DNA of 64,000 bases, from positions 1-64,000 of the forward strand of contig CAJKUC010000008.1 in the NCBI GenBank assembly GCA_905203015.1. The letters are read 5' to 3'. Source of the DNA: an uncultured Christensenella sp. GTDB lineage: Bacteria > Bacillota > Clostridia > Christensenellales > Borkfalkiaceae. The notes below the pieces were generated by a model. It was not told where the DNA came from. It saw only the letters and a program-made list of their open reading frames with translations, and searched no databases. Below are positions 8,582 to 18,121 of this stretch, piece after piece. The position numbers were made by a program, and so were the translations under genes. The number at the start of each line of letters is the position of its first letter. The first letter of the stretch is position 1.

Positions 8582-10963
8582 TTATATCACGCTGTTTCTC
8601 ACATGCCCGTACGTATACGGCGAAAACAATGCCTTCTGCGTTTCTTCATTCCGCAATATTCCGCGAAAATTTGCTCCTTTTATCGCGTTTTCGTCTTTTT
8701 TCGTCGAAGCGTCGATTATTCTCCCCGCGTTTTTCGCCGCAACGCCGATCAGCGAGGCGCAATTATATATCTCGAATCTGCATTCGCCGCTGCCGTCTTT
8801 ATATCGGCGCACGGAAAACGCGCGACCGTTTTCGTCGGTGAGCGTATATTCGTTCCGCTTATCGCACACGCCGCACGTTCTGCCGAACGGACAATAGCAA
8901 AGATCCATCAGTTTTATTCCGCCGAGGGCTAAAACGAACGCCTGTTTTCGCACCGATTTCGTTGCCGTACCGATCAGCGCTTCCTGCTCGTTTTTCGAGA
9001 TTTCTTTCGAGAGCACATAATACGAAACAGACGATTCTCTTATCGCCTCGATTGCCGAAACGGCGTTCGTCAGATTAAACCCGCTCCCCGCAAACAAACG
9101 GCAACCCGTTTGTTTCGCAAACATCAGCGCGGAATAATTTTCCGCATAAACGCCGTCCGCCATGCCCGCCTTTATCGCGCGAGAAATTGCTTCTTCCGTT
9201 TCCGCTTTGCAAAACGCGGGATAATACAGATATTTTTCCCCGCAAAAATCACCGAATAAAGAATCTTTTTTTTCTTCCGGGGCGCAAAGCGCGCCGTAAT
9301 CGTCTGGTTTTAAAACGGCGATCCGCACGCCGGCCTGATCGTCCGCCGCCGAAAAAGATCGTGCGATTTTCACGATTTTTTCTTCCTGCGATGCGGCCGC
9401 ATTTTCCGTAACCGCCGCAATCTTTTCCTGCATTTCCGCCCCGTCGCGGGCACTTTGCAGATATGAAAAATAAAAAAAATCGTCCGCGGAATATTGTTCG
9501 TTCGCGTATTTCGTTCTGTCCGCTTTCAACGCGGCGTAAAATTCGCGACGGAAAGCGTTCAGAAGCGACTTCGGCAAAAACGCACCGGATGTTTTCACTT
9601 CAAAAAATCGTACGTCCACGGGCAAAGAATCGGATTTTAAAAAGCACTCTTTTATCTCTTCCTCCGTCAGTGCGCGCCCCGTTGCGCGTTCCAAAACCCC
9701 GTGCGTTCTCACCGTAACGTTTCCGTCCGTCGCCACGCCGTACTCGCCCGCGTCCATCGTAATTTTCAGCGTTACGGGAATATTTTTCCGCACGGAAAGC
9801 ACTCTTTCAAGCGATCTGTTATCCGTAGTGACGAACACGCCGTCGCCGTTTTTCAGGCGCGTTTTCGACGAGATATAAAAGCCTCGTTTATCGTTTTTAA
9901 CAAACGTCGCGCCGCCGATTTCCTCTTTATCGCGCACAATTTTAAACGCGTCGCCGGCGGAAAAAGCATATCCGCTTTCCACGAAGTACTTTCCGCCGAT
10001 CACTTTCACCGTGCCGGCATGTTCGCCGATATGCCCCTGCACGTAAGGCGAAAGAAGCCGTTTATCCTGCAAAAAAGCCAGTCCCTTCGTGTAATTGCCG
10101 CGATTATAGGCGCGTTTCAGATCGGAAAGAGCAAGCGTTTTTTCCGCATCGGATACGCCGGAAAGAATTTTCGCGTAATATTCCGTCGCCGCCGCAACGT
10201 ATTCTTTGCGGCGCATTCTGCCTTCTATTTTAAACGACGTAACGCCCGCTTTTATCAGCGCGGAAATATCTTCCCCTACGGAAAGATCCGAAAGCGAGAG
10301 CGCATAATTCTTTGAATGAACGTCCGCCGCTTTTTCCGCCCCGTCTTTTGAAATCGGCGTGCGATCGTAGGCGTATTTTTTGCGGCACGGTTGTTTGCAT
10401 CTGCCGCGATTGCCGCTCTGCCCGCCGACGAATGAAGAAAAATAACACTGCCCCGAAAAGCACGTGCAAAGCGCGCCCTGCACGAAAACTTCCGTTTCGA
10501 TGATTTCCGCGATTTTTCCGATTTCCGCAAGCGGCGTTTCTCTTGCTAAAATCACGCGGGAAAAACCGTATTCTTTCGCAAGAAGCGCGCCGTTTACGTT
10601 GCATACGCCCGCCTGCGTGCTGAGATGCAGCACGATTTTCGGATATGATTTTTTGATCGCTTTACCGAGAAAAATATCCTGAATGATGATCGCGTCCGCC
10701 CCGAGCGACCACACGAATAAAAGCGCGGCGACGAAATCTTTCAATTCGGAATCTTTCACAAGCGTATTCATCGCCACGTATACTTTCGCGCCGTAAAAAT
10801 GAGCCTCGTCGATGATCGATTTCATTCCTTCGCCGTCGAAATTTTCCGCGCTTGCCCGCGCGGAAAACTGCCCGTATCCGAGATAAATCGCGTCTGCGCC
10901 CGCGTTTAAAGCCGCCCGCGCGCACTCTGCATTTCCCGCGGGGGACAATATTTCCAATGACAT
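8582..10963 (-). CDS. U32 family protein with C-terminal DUF3656-type extension (RlhA-like)
   Basis: About 793 residues. The N-terminal U32 domain starts MSLEILSPAGN and contains the Cys signature GNRGRCKQPCRKKY near residue 185, with further Cys (CYCPFGRTCGVC) near 725. U32 proteins were named peptidases, but RlhA and TrhP/TrhO-type members hydroxylate 23S rRNA or tRNA using an Fe-S cluster. The long form with the extra C-terminal domain corresponds to the RlhA-like group, so an RNA hydroxylase is more likely than a protease; this is inference from family. The start at 10963 fits homologues, though an ATG at 10984 is also possible and neither has a strong ribosome binding site. A second, short U32 gene is at 59905-61107. 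Confidence 0.85.
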   Translation of the reverse strand: MSLEILSPAGNAECARAALNAGADAIYLGYGQFSARASAENFDGEGMKSIIDEAHFYGAKVYVAMNTLVKDSELKDFVAALLFVWSLGADAIIIQDIFLGKAIKKSYPKIVLHLSTQAGVCNVNGALLAKEYGFSRVILARETPLAEIGKIAEIIETEVFVQGALCTCFSGQCYFSSFVGGQSGNRGRCKQPCRKKYAYDRTPISKDGAEKAADVHSKNYALSLSDLSVGEDISALIKAGVTSFKIEGRMRRKEYVAAATEYYAKILSGVSDAEKTLALSDLKRAYNRGNYTKGLAFLQDKRLLSPYVQGHIGEHAGTVKVIGGKYFVESGYAFSAGDAFKIVRDKEEIGGATFVKNDKRGFYISSKTRLKNGDGVFVTTDNRSLERVLSVRKNIPVTLKITMDAGEYGVATDGNVTVRTHGVLERATGRALTEEEIKECFLKSDSLPVDVRFFEVKTSGAFLPKSLLNAFRREFYAALKADRTKYANEQYSADDFFYFSYLQSARDGAEMQEKIAAVTENAAASQEEKIVKIARSFSAADDQAGVRIAVLKPDDYGALCAPEEKKDSLFGDFCGEKYLYYPAFCKAETEEAISRAIKAGMADGVYAENYSALMFAKQTGCRLFAGSGFNLTNAVSAIEAIRESSVSYYVLSKEISKNEQEALIGTATKSVRKQAFVLALGGIKLMDLCYCPFGRTCGVCDKRNEYTLTDENGRAFSVRRYKDGSGECRFEIYNCASLIGVAAKNAGRIIDASTKKDENAIKGANFRGILRNEETQKALFSPYTYGHVRNSVI

Positions 10964-11069
10964 TCTTTCAATACCGCTTTGCATGCCTTTCGTAGTTTCT
11001 TCCGTACGTCCTTTCTTTTGCGCGATCTTTCCGCTCTTTTCGTCTTTACCGTTTCTTTTCCGTCGTTTT

Positions 11070-11990
11070 TTATCTGCCTACGCTTCTCGAAATCAATTCT
11101 TCCGCCGCGTCGTAGCCCATACTCTTTAAACGGAAATTTCTCGCCGCCACTTCGATGATAATCGCAAGATTTCTTCCTGGCGATACGGGAATCACGAGTT
11201 TCGGAATTTTCACGCCGAGAATTTCTTCCGTCATGCCCTCGTCGCCCACGCGATCGTATTCTTTTCCCTCCTGCCAGCGTTCCATACGGATTTCCATATC
11301 GATTTTCTTTTCGTTGAGCACGGAACCCGACCCGTACATGCTCTTTACGTTGATGATTCCGATCCCGCGCAGTTCCATGAAATATCTGATCATGTCGGGT
11401 GCCGTTCCGTATAATTCGTTCGCAATCTCTTTGATGATCACGCTGTCGTCCGCAATCAGGCGGTGCCCGCGTTTAATCAGTTCCATAGCGGTTTCGCTCT
11501 TTCCTACGCCGCTATTTCCCGTCAGCAAAACGCCCACGCCGAATACTTCCATCAGTACGCCGTGGCTCGACGTAGACGGCGCAAGTACGCGGTTTAAATG
11601 GATATACAGATCGCTCATAAGATCCGTAGTAGGCTTCGGACTTCTGAAAATCGGACAACTCACTTTTCTCGCCTCTTCCGAAAGTTCGTTCAGAACGGGA
11701 AGATCGCGGCTGAGAATAATGCACGGAAGTTCTCCTTGCGAGAGCAGATCCGCAATTTTTTTACGGCGGATTTTCTCCGTGAATGTGCGCAGATATTCGT
11801 GTTCGGAAAAGCCGAGCACCACCACGCGGGTAGGATCGAAATAATCGAAAAAACCCGCCAGCGCAAGCCCCGGACGTTCCACGCTCATGCTTGAAAGCGT
11901 CACCGTTCCCCGCCCCGCATACACGATTTCAAGATTGAGATCCGCCGCGAATTTATCCAATTTTACGTTTTCCGTAACGTGCTGATTCAT
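11070..11990 (-). CDS. hprK: HPr kinase/phosphorylase
   Basis: 306 residues, family length. Walker A GNSGVGKSE is near residue 153, with the HPrK signature region (ELRGIGIINV) near 202. The enzyme phosphorylates HPr of the PTS on Ser46 and removes that phosphate, setting carbon catabolite control in Firmicutes. The N-terminal regulatory domain is complete. AAGGAG lies 7-8 nt before the ATG. It lies in the uvrC-HAD-hprK-U32-mutS2 run on the minus strand; no PTS genes are in the window. Confidence 0.96.
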   Translation of the reverse strand: MNQHVTENVKLDKFAADLNLEIVYAGRGTVTLSSMSVERPGLALAGFFDYFDPTRVVVLGFSEHEYLRTFTEKIRRKKIADLLSQGELPCIILSRDLPVLNELSEEARKVSCPIFRSPKPTTDLMSDLYIHLNRVLAPSTSSHGVLMEVFGVGVLLTGNSGVGKSETAMELIKRGHRLIADDSVIIKEIANELYGTAPDMIRYFMELRGIGIINVKSMYGSGSVLNEKKIDMEIRMERWQEGKEYDRVGDEGMTEEILGVKIPKLVIPVSPGRNLAIIIEVAARNFRLKSMGYDAAEELISRSVGR

Positions 11991-12075
11991 TTTCTTTCTC
12001 CTTTTGTGTTTCCGTAAGTATCAGCGGATGCAATGCCGCCCCGCAAAACAATGGTTTTCTTTACCCCGGCGTGTT

Positions 12076-12909
12076 TTATTCTTCCTTAAAGCCGTATTCT
12101 TCGATGATTTTTCCTACGGCATCCTCGTTGTTCGAAGCAGGATACACCCGCACGCGTTTTTTCATTTCTTCGTTGCCGTTTGCCATGCAAAGCCCCAGCC
12201 CTGCGGCGGCAAGCATTTCTTCGTCGTTCAACTGATCGCCCGCGGCAAGAGTCTTTTCGTAAGGAATACGATAATAATCCGCCATGATTTTCAGCGCGAC
12301 GCCTTTATTGCACGTTTTCGATAAAATTTCGATATAGCGCGCCGTGCTTCTCGTCACCCAGAATCTGTCTCCGAATTTTTCCGTATATTTTTTCAGAAGC
12401 GCTTCGTGTTTTTTCGGATCTTCCACGATGATCAGAAGTTTATTCACCTTTTCGCCGTGTTCCTTAATCCGCCGCGAAAGAGGCTCGTCAAGCACGGGAA
12501 CGGCCTGCACGCGGCAACTCGTTTCGTATCTTCTCAACGTTTCCCCGTCGCAGTTAACGTAATACTTATCGCCCGTGTAATACTGCAGGTGTACGTCGTC
12601 TTTTTCGATACACGCGGCGATTTCGGCGGCGTCTTCGGGCGAAAGAGAATTTTCATAAAGCGTTTTTCCGCTTTTCAGATCGGTGACGAGCGCGCCCGCA
12701 TACGACGTAGCCACACCGTCCAGCCCAAGATCTTTCGCAATTAACGCCACCGACGGCAGCATCCGCCCCGAGCACAGGCAGAATTTTCCGCCTGCGGCAA
12801 CGTATTCCGTGATTTTCCGCCGAGTGAAATCCGATACGGATTTATCGTCTCTTAAAAGCGTTCCGTCAAGGTCGGAAGCGATCAATAAATAATTCAATGT
12901 TTTTTTCAT
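12076..12909 (-). CDS. Cof-type HAD-IIB phosphatase
   Basis: 277 residues. Motif I DLDGTLL (near 15), the conserved Ser and Gly of motif II (LCSGRM), a C2-type cap and the late GDQLNDEEML motif (near 225) place it in the HAD-IIB Cof/YidA group. These are cytoplasmic phosphatases acting on sugar phosphates, flavin or other small phosphates; the substrate cannot be predicted. It lies 33 nt downstream of uvrC and 85 nt upstream of hprK and is probably cotranscribed. Confidence 0.9.
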   Translation of the reverse strand: MKKTLNYLLIASDLDGTLLRDDKSVSDFTRRKITEYVAAGGKFCLCSGRMLPSVALIAKDLGLDGVATSYAGALVTDLKSGKTLYENSLSPEDAAEIAACIEKDDVHLQYYTGDKYYVNCDGETLRRYETSCRVQAVPVLDEPLSRRIKEHGEKVNKLLIIVEDPKKHEALLKKYTEKFGDRFWVTRSTARYIEILSKTCNKGVALKIMADYYRIPYEKTLAAGDQLNDEEMLAAAGLGLCMANGNEEMKKRVRVYPASNNEDAVGKIIEEYGFKEE

Positions 12910-12942
12910 TTGTATTTTTTCTTACATCCCCGCCGATACGGC

Positions 12943-14766
12943 TTAAAAATTTTCGTCGAAATATTTTTTGATGTTTTTGGCAAGTTTTTCGCCGATCCCC
13001 GGCACTGCGGCAAGTTCTTCTTCGCTCGCCTGCGCCACGTTTTCCACCGATTTGAAGGTATCGAGCAGCGCTTTCCGTTTTTCCTTTCCCACACCTTCGA
13101 TTTCCGCAAAACGCGACGTAAGATTGCGCTTGTCGTGCAGCGTACGGAAATAGGTAATCGCGAAGCGGTGCGCTTCGTCGCGTAAACGTTGCAGCATTTT
13201 CAGCGCGTAATCGCGATGATCGATCTTCACGCTTTCATCGCTGTGCAGCGTAAACACCTCTTCTTCGCGCTTGGCAAGCGAAACGAGATCGATGCCGTAA
13301 ATATGCATTTCGTCGAAAATTTCTTTCACGGAAGAAAGTTGCCCTTTGCCGCCGTCGATCACGATCAGATCGGGCTTCTCAAACCGCTCTTCCTCTTCCG
13401 TTCCCAGTTTTGAAAGCCGCCTTTTCAGCACTTCCTGCAACGAAGCGAAATCGTTCGCGCCTTCCACCGTTTTTATGCGGAATCTGCGATAGGAATTTTT
13501 ATCGGGTTCACCGTCGGAAAACACCACCATCGAGCCCACTTTATCCACGCCGCTGATATTCGATATATCGTAACATTCCATACGCTTGGGATAATGCGAA
13601 AGATTCAGAAGCGTTTTCAGTCTTTCGCAAGCCGCCGTGGTCATATCGTCTTTATGCCTGATTTTATCCACCGATTTCGCAAGATAATCTTCGGCGTTTT
13701 TTTCCGCCATATCCAGCAACGCACGCTTCACGCCCTGCCTTGCGACCACGATTTTCACCTTTTTGCCCTGCTCTTTCGCGAAATACTCTTCCAGAAGTTC
13801 CGCGCCGTCGACGCACGGCACTACGATTTCTTCGGGCAATTCGTGATTGGAATAATACCTCGAAATAAATGCCGAAATCGCTTCGCCGTCTGTGCCGTAT
13901 GCCTCTTCGAGGGCGAAATTACTGCCGCCCTGCATAATTCCCTTTCTTGTGATCAGAAGGGAAATCGAAGAATACAGACGATTCGTTTTATAGGCGATGA
14001 TATCCGCGTTTAAAGAACGATTCAAAGAGGTGATCCGCTTCAGTTTCAATTTGCCGATCATCTGCAATTTTTCGCGGTAATCCATGGCGAGTTCAAATTC
14101 TTCCTCTTCCGCGAATTTCAGCATTTTTTCCTGCAGAATCGCCTCGGCTTCTTCAAGATCTCCGTCTAAAAACGCCAGCGCCCTTTTCACTGCCGCCGCA
14201 TATTCTTTTTCGTACGCCTCTCCTTCGCCTACACGCGCGCACGGCGCAAGACAACGGTGCAGATGCGCCGCAAGGCACGGTTTTTTCGGCTTTTCGCCGA
14301 TCGATACGGCGCATGTGCGCACGTTGTACACGAGCGATAAAATATCCAGCACGTCTTTACAGCGGATTCCGCCCATGAACGGACCGAAATATTTTCCTTC
14401 TTTCGTGATTTTTCTGGTAATCGAAAAACGCGGAAACCTTTCGTTCGTATGCGCTTTGATATACGGATACGTTTTGTCGTCTTTCAGAAGGATATTGTAT
14501 TTCGGCTTGTATTTTTTGATCAGATTGTTTTCCAGAGCCAGCGCATCGATTTCCGTTGCCGTGATGATATACGAAAAATCTTCGATTCTCGCCACCATCG
14601 CCGCCACCTTTTCGGGCTTGTAGCCGCTTTGAAAATACTGGCGCACGCGATTTTTTAAAATACGCGCTTTCCCTACGTAAATCACCACGTCCGATTCGTC
14701 GCGCATGATATATACGCCCGGGCGTTCGGGCAGCATTTTCAGTTTTTCAGCGATGATTTCGTTCAT
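12943..14766 (-). CDS. uvrC: Excinuclease ABC subunit UvrC
   Basis: 607 residues from the chosen start. The GIY-YIG nuclease domain is at about 12-95 (RPGVYIM ... IYVGKA), a UvrB-interacting UVR segment near 200-235, the RNase H-like endonuclease domain at about 370-530 (ECYDISNISG, VIDGGKGQL) and helix-hairpin-helix repeats at the C terminus. It makes both incisions in nucleotide excision repair. The frame stays open upstream to 14838, but homologues begin at MNEIIAEKL, and the promoter -10/-35 at 14810-14838 excludes the longer form. The ribosome binding site is weak. Confidence 0.95.
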   Translation of the reverse strand: MNEIIAEKLKMLPERPGVYIMRDESDVVIYVGKARILKNRVRQYFQSGYKPEKVAAMVARIEDFSYIITATEIDALALENNLIKKYKPKYNILLKDDKTYPYIKAHTNERFPRFSITRKITKEGKYFGPFMGGIRCKDVLDILSLVYNVRTCAVSIGEKPKKPCLAAHLHRCLAPCARVGEGEAYEKEYAAAVKRALAFLDGDLEEAEAILQEKMLKFAEEEEFELAMDYREKLQMIGKLKLKRITSLNRSLNADIIAYKTNRLYSSISLLITRKGIMQGGSNFALEEAYGTDGEAISAFISRYYSNHELPEEIVVPCVDGAELLEEYFAKEQGKKVKIVVARQGVKRALLDMAEKNAEDYLAKSVDKIRHKDDMTTAACERLKTLLNLSHYPKRMECYDISNISGVDKVGSMVVFSDGEPDKNSYRRFRIKTVEGANDFASLQEVLKRRLSKLGTEEEERFEKPDLIVIDGGKGQLSSVKEIFDEMHIYGIDLVSLAKREEEVFTLHSDESVKIDHRDYALKMLQRLRDEAHRFAITYFRTLHDKRNLTSRFAEIEGVGKEKRKALLDTFKSVENVAQASEEELAAVPGIGEKLAKNIKKYFDENF

Positions 14767-14809
14767 AAAGATTACGTCTTTTCCGTCCGTCTGTATTTTT
14801 CCGTATATC

Positions 14810-14838
14810 ATTATACACCAAACACGGAATTTTTGCAA
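14810..14838 (-). promoter_or_regulatory. Sigma-A-type promoter for the uvrC operon
   Basis: Minus strand: -35 TTGCAA (14833-14838), 17-nt spacer, -10 TATAAT (14810-14815), 44 nt before the uvrC start. It probably drives uvrC, the HAD gene, hprK, the U32 gene and mutS2, since the gaps between them are short and hold no clear terminator. Confidence 0.75.
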
Positions 14839-14894
14839 GGAAACAAACGAACAGAAACGCTAAAAAAAATGTATATTCCGCATCAAATAAACGT

Positions 14895-15233
14895 TCAGCA
14901 GCCCAAAAATTCCACGCCTTTTAAAATAACGTCGTTTATGCTGTCGTCGCAAAGTGAATAAAAGACGATTTTCCCGAGCCGACGGCTTTTTACGATCCCC
15001 GCGCTTTTTAAAAAACGAAGTTGGTGCGAAGCCGTAGTCTGATTGATTCCGAGCAGTCGGGACATATCCGTCACGCATAGTTCGCTGATTGCCAGCGCGG
15101 ATAAAATTTTCACCCGCGTATAATCGGCGAATACGGAAAAAAAACACACGACGCCCTCAAGGACATCTCCTTTCGGTACGTAGTCCTCGATCAGGTTTTT
15201 CGTGCGTTTATCGAGCAATAACATTTCGGCCAT
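14895..15233 (-). CDS. ArsR/SmtB family metal-type repressor
   Basis: 112 residues with a winged helix. The alpha-3 segment reads SELCVTD, resembling the ELCVxD metal-site motif of CadC/SmtB-type repressors, though the second Cys of the CxC form is Thr here. The recognition helix QTTASHQLRFL is typical. It follows the copper ATPase gene on the same strand (180-nt gap) and may regulate it, but it has its own AAGGAG and could be transcribed separately. The sensed metal is not evident. A single Cys in alpha-3 plus a C-terminal Cys suggests either a variant site or another ligand. Confidence 0.9.
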   Translation of the reverse strand: MAEMLLLDKRTKNLIEDYVPKGDVLEGVVCFFSVFADYTRVKILSALAISELCVTDMSRLLGINQTTASHQLRFLKSAGIVKSRRLGKIVFYSLCDDSINDVILKGVEFLGC

Positions 15234-15412
15234 AAAAATCTCCTTTCCGCCCGTGCCCGAAAGCGCGGCGCGTTATCTTTTTTCAAAAGCGCGGAAACAA
15301 ATGCTTCTTTGCTTATATGATAACGTATTGCAGATGACTTTTTATGGCCGATCTCGTCGTGAAAGTATTTATTTTGTCGTTTTTCGGCAAGCGCTTTTTC
15401 CGTCAGACGCAA

Positions 15413-15622
15413 TCAGACGATTTTTTTCACTTCGTAGCCTGCTTCCGCAACGGCATTTTTCATCGCTTCGTCCGAAATATCGTCCGCCGCTTCCACCACC
15501 GCCGTTTTCTTCTTCAGATCCACGCTTTCCACGGTAACGCCGTCAATCGCGTTCAACGCGTCGGTTACGTGTTTTACGCAGTGCGCGCACATCATGCCTT
15601 CGATCGTCACAGTCTTTTTCAT
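15413..15622 (-). CDS. Predicted internal start giving free CopZ-like copper chaperone
   Basis: Within copA, in the same frame, AAGGAG followed 9 nt later by ATG (15622) would produce a 69-residue stand-alone HMA protein beginning MKKTVTIEG with the copper motif MMCAHC. Its length matches bacterial CopZ. The upstream codons form a charged linker that looks like former intergenic sequence. I infer that an ancestral copA-copZ pair lost the intervening stop while keeping the copZ ribosome binding site, so one transcript could yield both fused and free chaperone. Internal initiation is not proven. Confidence 0.6.
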   Translation of the reverse strand: MKKTVTIEGMMCAHCVKHVTDALNAIDGVTVESVDLKKKTAVVEAADDISDEAMKNAVAEAGYEVKKIV

Positions 15623-18010
15623 CGTTCTGTTCTCCTTGTTGTTTTTATTTTCTTTTTCCGTTTTATCTTCCTGAACTTCGCTCGCCGCGCCGATTGTTCC
15701 GATCCCGTCAAATCTTCCGTCCGTTTGCCCGCTCTTCGCGTTCGTATCCGAATAATCCGTGCGTTTTTCGCCTTTGAATCTCGTAAGACGCAAAGCGTTC
15801 GTCACCACAAACAGCGAACTGAGACTCATGCACGCCGACGCAATCATCGGATTAAGCGACAAGCCCCATTTCGCAAACACGCCCGCCGCAACAGGAATCG
15901 CCACCACGTTGTAGAAAAACGCCCAGAACAGATTTTCTTTGATATTTTTCACGGTGGCTTTGCTTAAACGAATCGCGTCGGAAACGGAACGTATATCCCC
16001 GCCTACAAGCACCACGTCCGCGCTGTCGATCGCAACGTCCGTACCCGTGCCGACGGCTATTCCCACGTCCGCTTCTTTCAGTGCGGGAGAATCGTTTATC
16101 CCGTCGCCTACCATCGCCACATAGCCTCCCGCCGCTTTCACGCGCTTCACCGCTTCCGCCTTGTCTTTGGGCAACGCGCCCGCGAAAACGTCGGAAATGC
16201 CCGCTTTATCGGCGATCGAACGGGCTACGAGTTCGTTATCGCCCGTCACCATGGCGACGCGGATTTTCGCTTTTTTCAACGCCGCCACGGCGTCTACGCT
16301 CGTTTCTTTCAAGCCGTCCGCAAGAGCGAATACGGCGATCACGCCTTCTTCGCCCGCAAGAAACACCGCGGTCTTTCCTTCCGCGGAAAGGCGTTTTTCT
16401 TCCTTTTTCGCTTTCGCCGCTTCTGCCGCCGTCAGCAGTTTATCGTTGCCGAGACGATACGCTTTCCCTTCGATTTCTCCTCGCGCGCCCTTACCCGTCT
16501 CATATACGTAATTTTGCACTTTTTTATCGGATTCGCCCGCCTTTTCCTCCGCAAAAGCACGGATACAATCGGCAATAGGGTGATTGGATAGGCTTTCGAT
16601 CGCCGCCGCGATATGCAGAATTTCTTTTTCTTCCGCCGTCGGCGTATCGCCGCTTTCTGCGGCAGGCACGCTTGCGGCAGACGTATTCTTACCGTTTACG
16701 ACAAAATCGGTGACGCGCATTTTCCCTTCCGTAAGCGTAGCCGTTTTATCCAGCAGAACGCAATTGATCTTTTCTGCCCGCTGCAACGCTTCCGCGTTTT
16801 TGAAAAGAACGCCGAGCGACATTCCCTTCCCCGTAGCCGCCATCACCGCCACGGGCGTGGCAAGCCCGAGCGAGCACGGGCAGGAAATCACAAGCACGCT
16901 GATACCGTAATTTGCCGCCGTTCCCGCGTCTTTGCCCACTAAAAACCAGATTAAAAACGTAGCGAGCGCCACGAACGTGACGGCGGGAACGAAAACACCA
17001 GCGATAACGTCCGCCACGTGTTGAATCGGGGCTTTGCTTTCGCCCGCTTCTTTCACCATTTTCACGATCTGCGAAATCGTGGTGTCCGCACCCACCTTTT
17101 CGGCTTTCACTTTCATATAGCCGCTTTTCACGATGTCCGCGCCCGTCACAGCCGAACCGTTTTCCACTTCCACGGGCATGCTTTCCCCCGTCACCGCGGC
17201 ACGATCGACATATCCGCTGCCTTCAATCACCGTACCGTCTACGGGAATATAATCACCCTGCTTCACCACGAGAATATCGCCTTCTTTCAGCGCTGAAAAA
17301 GGCACGGATCTTTCTTCGCCGTTTTCTTCGATCTGCACGGTATCGGGCATCATGCGAAGCAATTTTTCCACTTCCTTGCCCGTTTTCCCCGTCGCTCGGG
17401 CTTCCAGCCATTTTCCCAGCGTAACCAACGTAAGAATCATCGCCGCCGATTCAAAGAACAGATGTTCCGCGTGCATTCCGCCCATAACGATCGCATGAAT
17501 CGCAAGGTATACGGAATACAGAAAGGAAACGCCGGAGCCCAACGCAACGAGCGTATCCATATTCGGCACGCGTTTCAGGAGCGCCGAAGTACCGTTTTTG
17601 AAGAAACGGAAATTGACGGCGATCGTCGCTGCCGAAAGCACGAATTGCAATACGTAATTCACCGTGGCGGGCGGCAACGGCAACGAGAGCATACCGCCCA
17701 TGGAAAGATACATAATCGGAACAAGCAGGACAAGCGAAATAAAAAACCGCTTTTTCAACATTTCCGTTTTGCCTTTCCGGCGTTCTTCTTTTCCTTCCCT
17801 GTATTCGCCGATCCCGTACCCCAAAGCGGTGACGGCAGCAAAAATATCTTCTTTTGTCACGATCTTTTCGTCATATTCCACGCTGAGGCTTTCCCCCAGC
17901 AGGGACACTTCCGCATTTTTTACGCCGTTTAGTTTTTTCGTAACGCGCTCCACGCCCGCAGAACATGCCGAACAACTCATCCCGGTGACGGTGAATCTTT
18001 CTTTCGTCAT
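15413..18010 (-). CDS. copA: Copper-exporting P1B-type ATPase with fused C-terminal CopZ-like domain
   Basis: 865 residues. The order is an N-terminal HMA domain (CxxC in GMSCSAC, near 13-16), membrane helices from about 88, the actuator domain with TGES near 268, the CPC metal motif (SCPCSLG near 375), the phosphorylation site Asp421, the HP motif (SNHP), TGDN and GDGINDSP, and the last helices near 715-750. A low-complexity, charged linker (about 750-796) joins a second HMA domain (MMCAHC, 797-865). The phosphorylation motif reads DKTATLT instead of the near-invariant DKTGTLT. The internal Met797 has its own Shine-Dalgarno (separate entry). AAGGAG precedes the ATG at 18010. Confidence 0.94.
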   Translation of the reverse strand: MTKERFTVTGMSCSACSAGVERVTKKLNGVKNAEVSLLGESLSVEYDEKIVTKEDIFAAVTALGYGIGEYREGKEERRKGKTEMLKKRFFISLVLLVPIMYLSMGGMLSLPLPPATVNYVLQFVLSAATIAVNFRFFKNGTSALLKRVPNMDTLVALGSGVSFLYSVYLAIHAIVMGGMHAEHLFFESAAMILTLVTLGKWLEARATGKTGKEVEKLLRMMPDTVQIEENGEERSVPFSALKEGDILVVKQGDYIPVDGTVIEGSGYVDRAAVTGESMPVEVENGSAVTGADIVKSGYMKVKAEKVGADTTISQIVKMVKEAGESKAPIQHVADVIAGVFVPAVTFVALATFLIWFLVGKDAGTAANYGISVLVISCPCSLGLATPVAVMAATGKGMSLGVLFKNAEALQRAEKINCVLLDKTATLTEGKMRVTDFVVNGKNTSAASVPAAESGDTPTAEEKEILHIAAAIESLSNHPIADCIRAFAEEKAGESDKKVQNYVYETGKGARGEIEGKAYRLGNDKLLTAAEAAKAKKEEKRLSAEGKTAVFLAGEEGVIAVFALADGLKETSVDAVAALKKAKIRVAMVTGDNELVARSIADKAGISDVFAGALPKDKAEAVKRVKAAGGYVAMVGDGINDSPALKEADVGIAVGTGTDVAIDSADVVLVGGDIRSVSDAIRLSKATVKNIKENLFWAFFYNVVAIPVAAGVFAKWGLSLNPMIASACMSLSSLFVVTNALRLTRFKGEKRTDYSDTNAKSGQTDGRFDGIGTIGAASEVQEDKTEKENKNNKENRTMKKTVTIEGMMCAHCVKHVTDALNAIDGVTVESVDLKKKTAVVEAADDISDEAMKNAVAEAGYEVKKIV

Positions 18011-18121
18011 ATGCCGATATCTCCTTTTCGTTTTTTTCCGTTTTGCTTTGTTCCGCTGCCGATTATCGCATTATCTTTGCGTACGCGCCGACGAAACGTA
18101 GTATTTTCATAATTTGCCCGT

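Noticed and set aside
15622..15771. Assembly error or frameshift joining copA and copZ
   Set aside because: The linker is continuous, in frame and compositionally consistent over about 46 residues, so a true fusion is more likely, though not proven.
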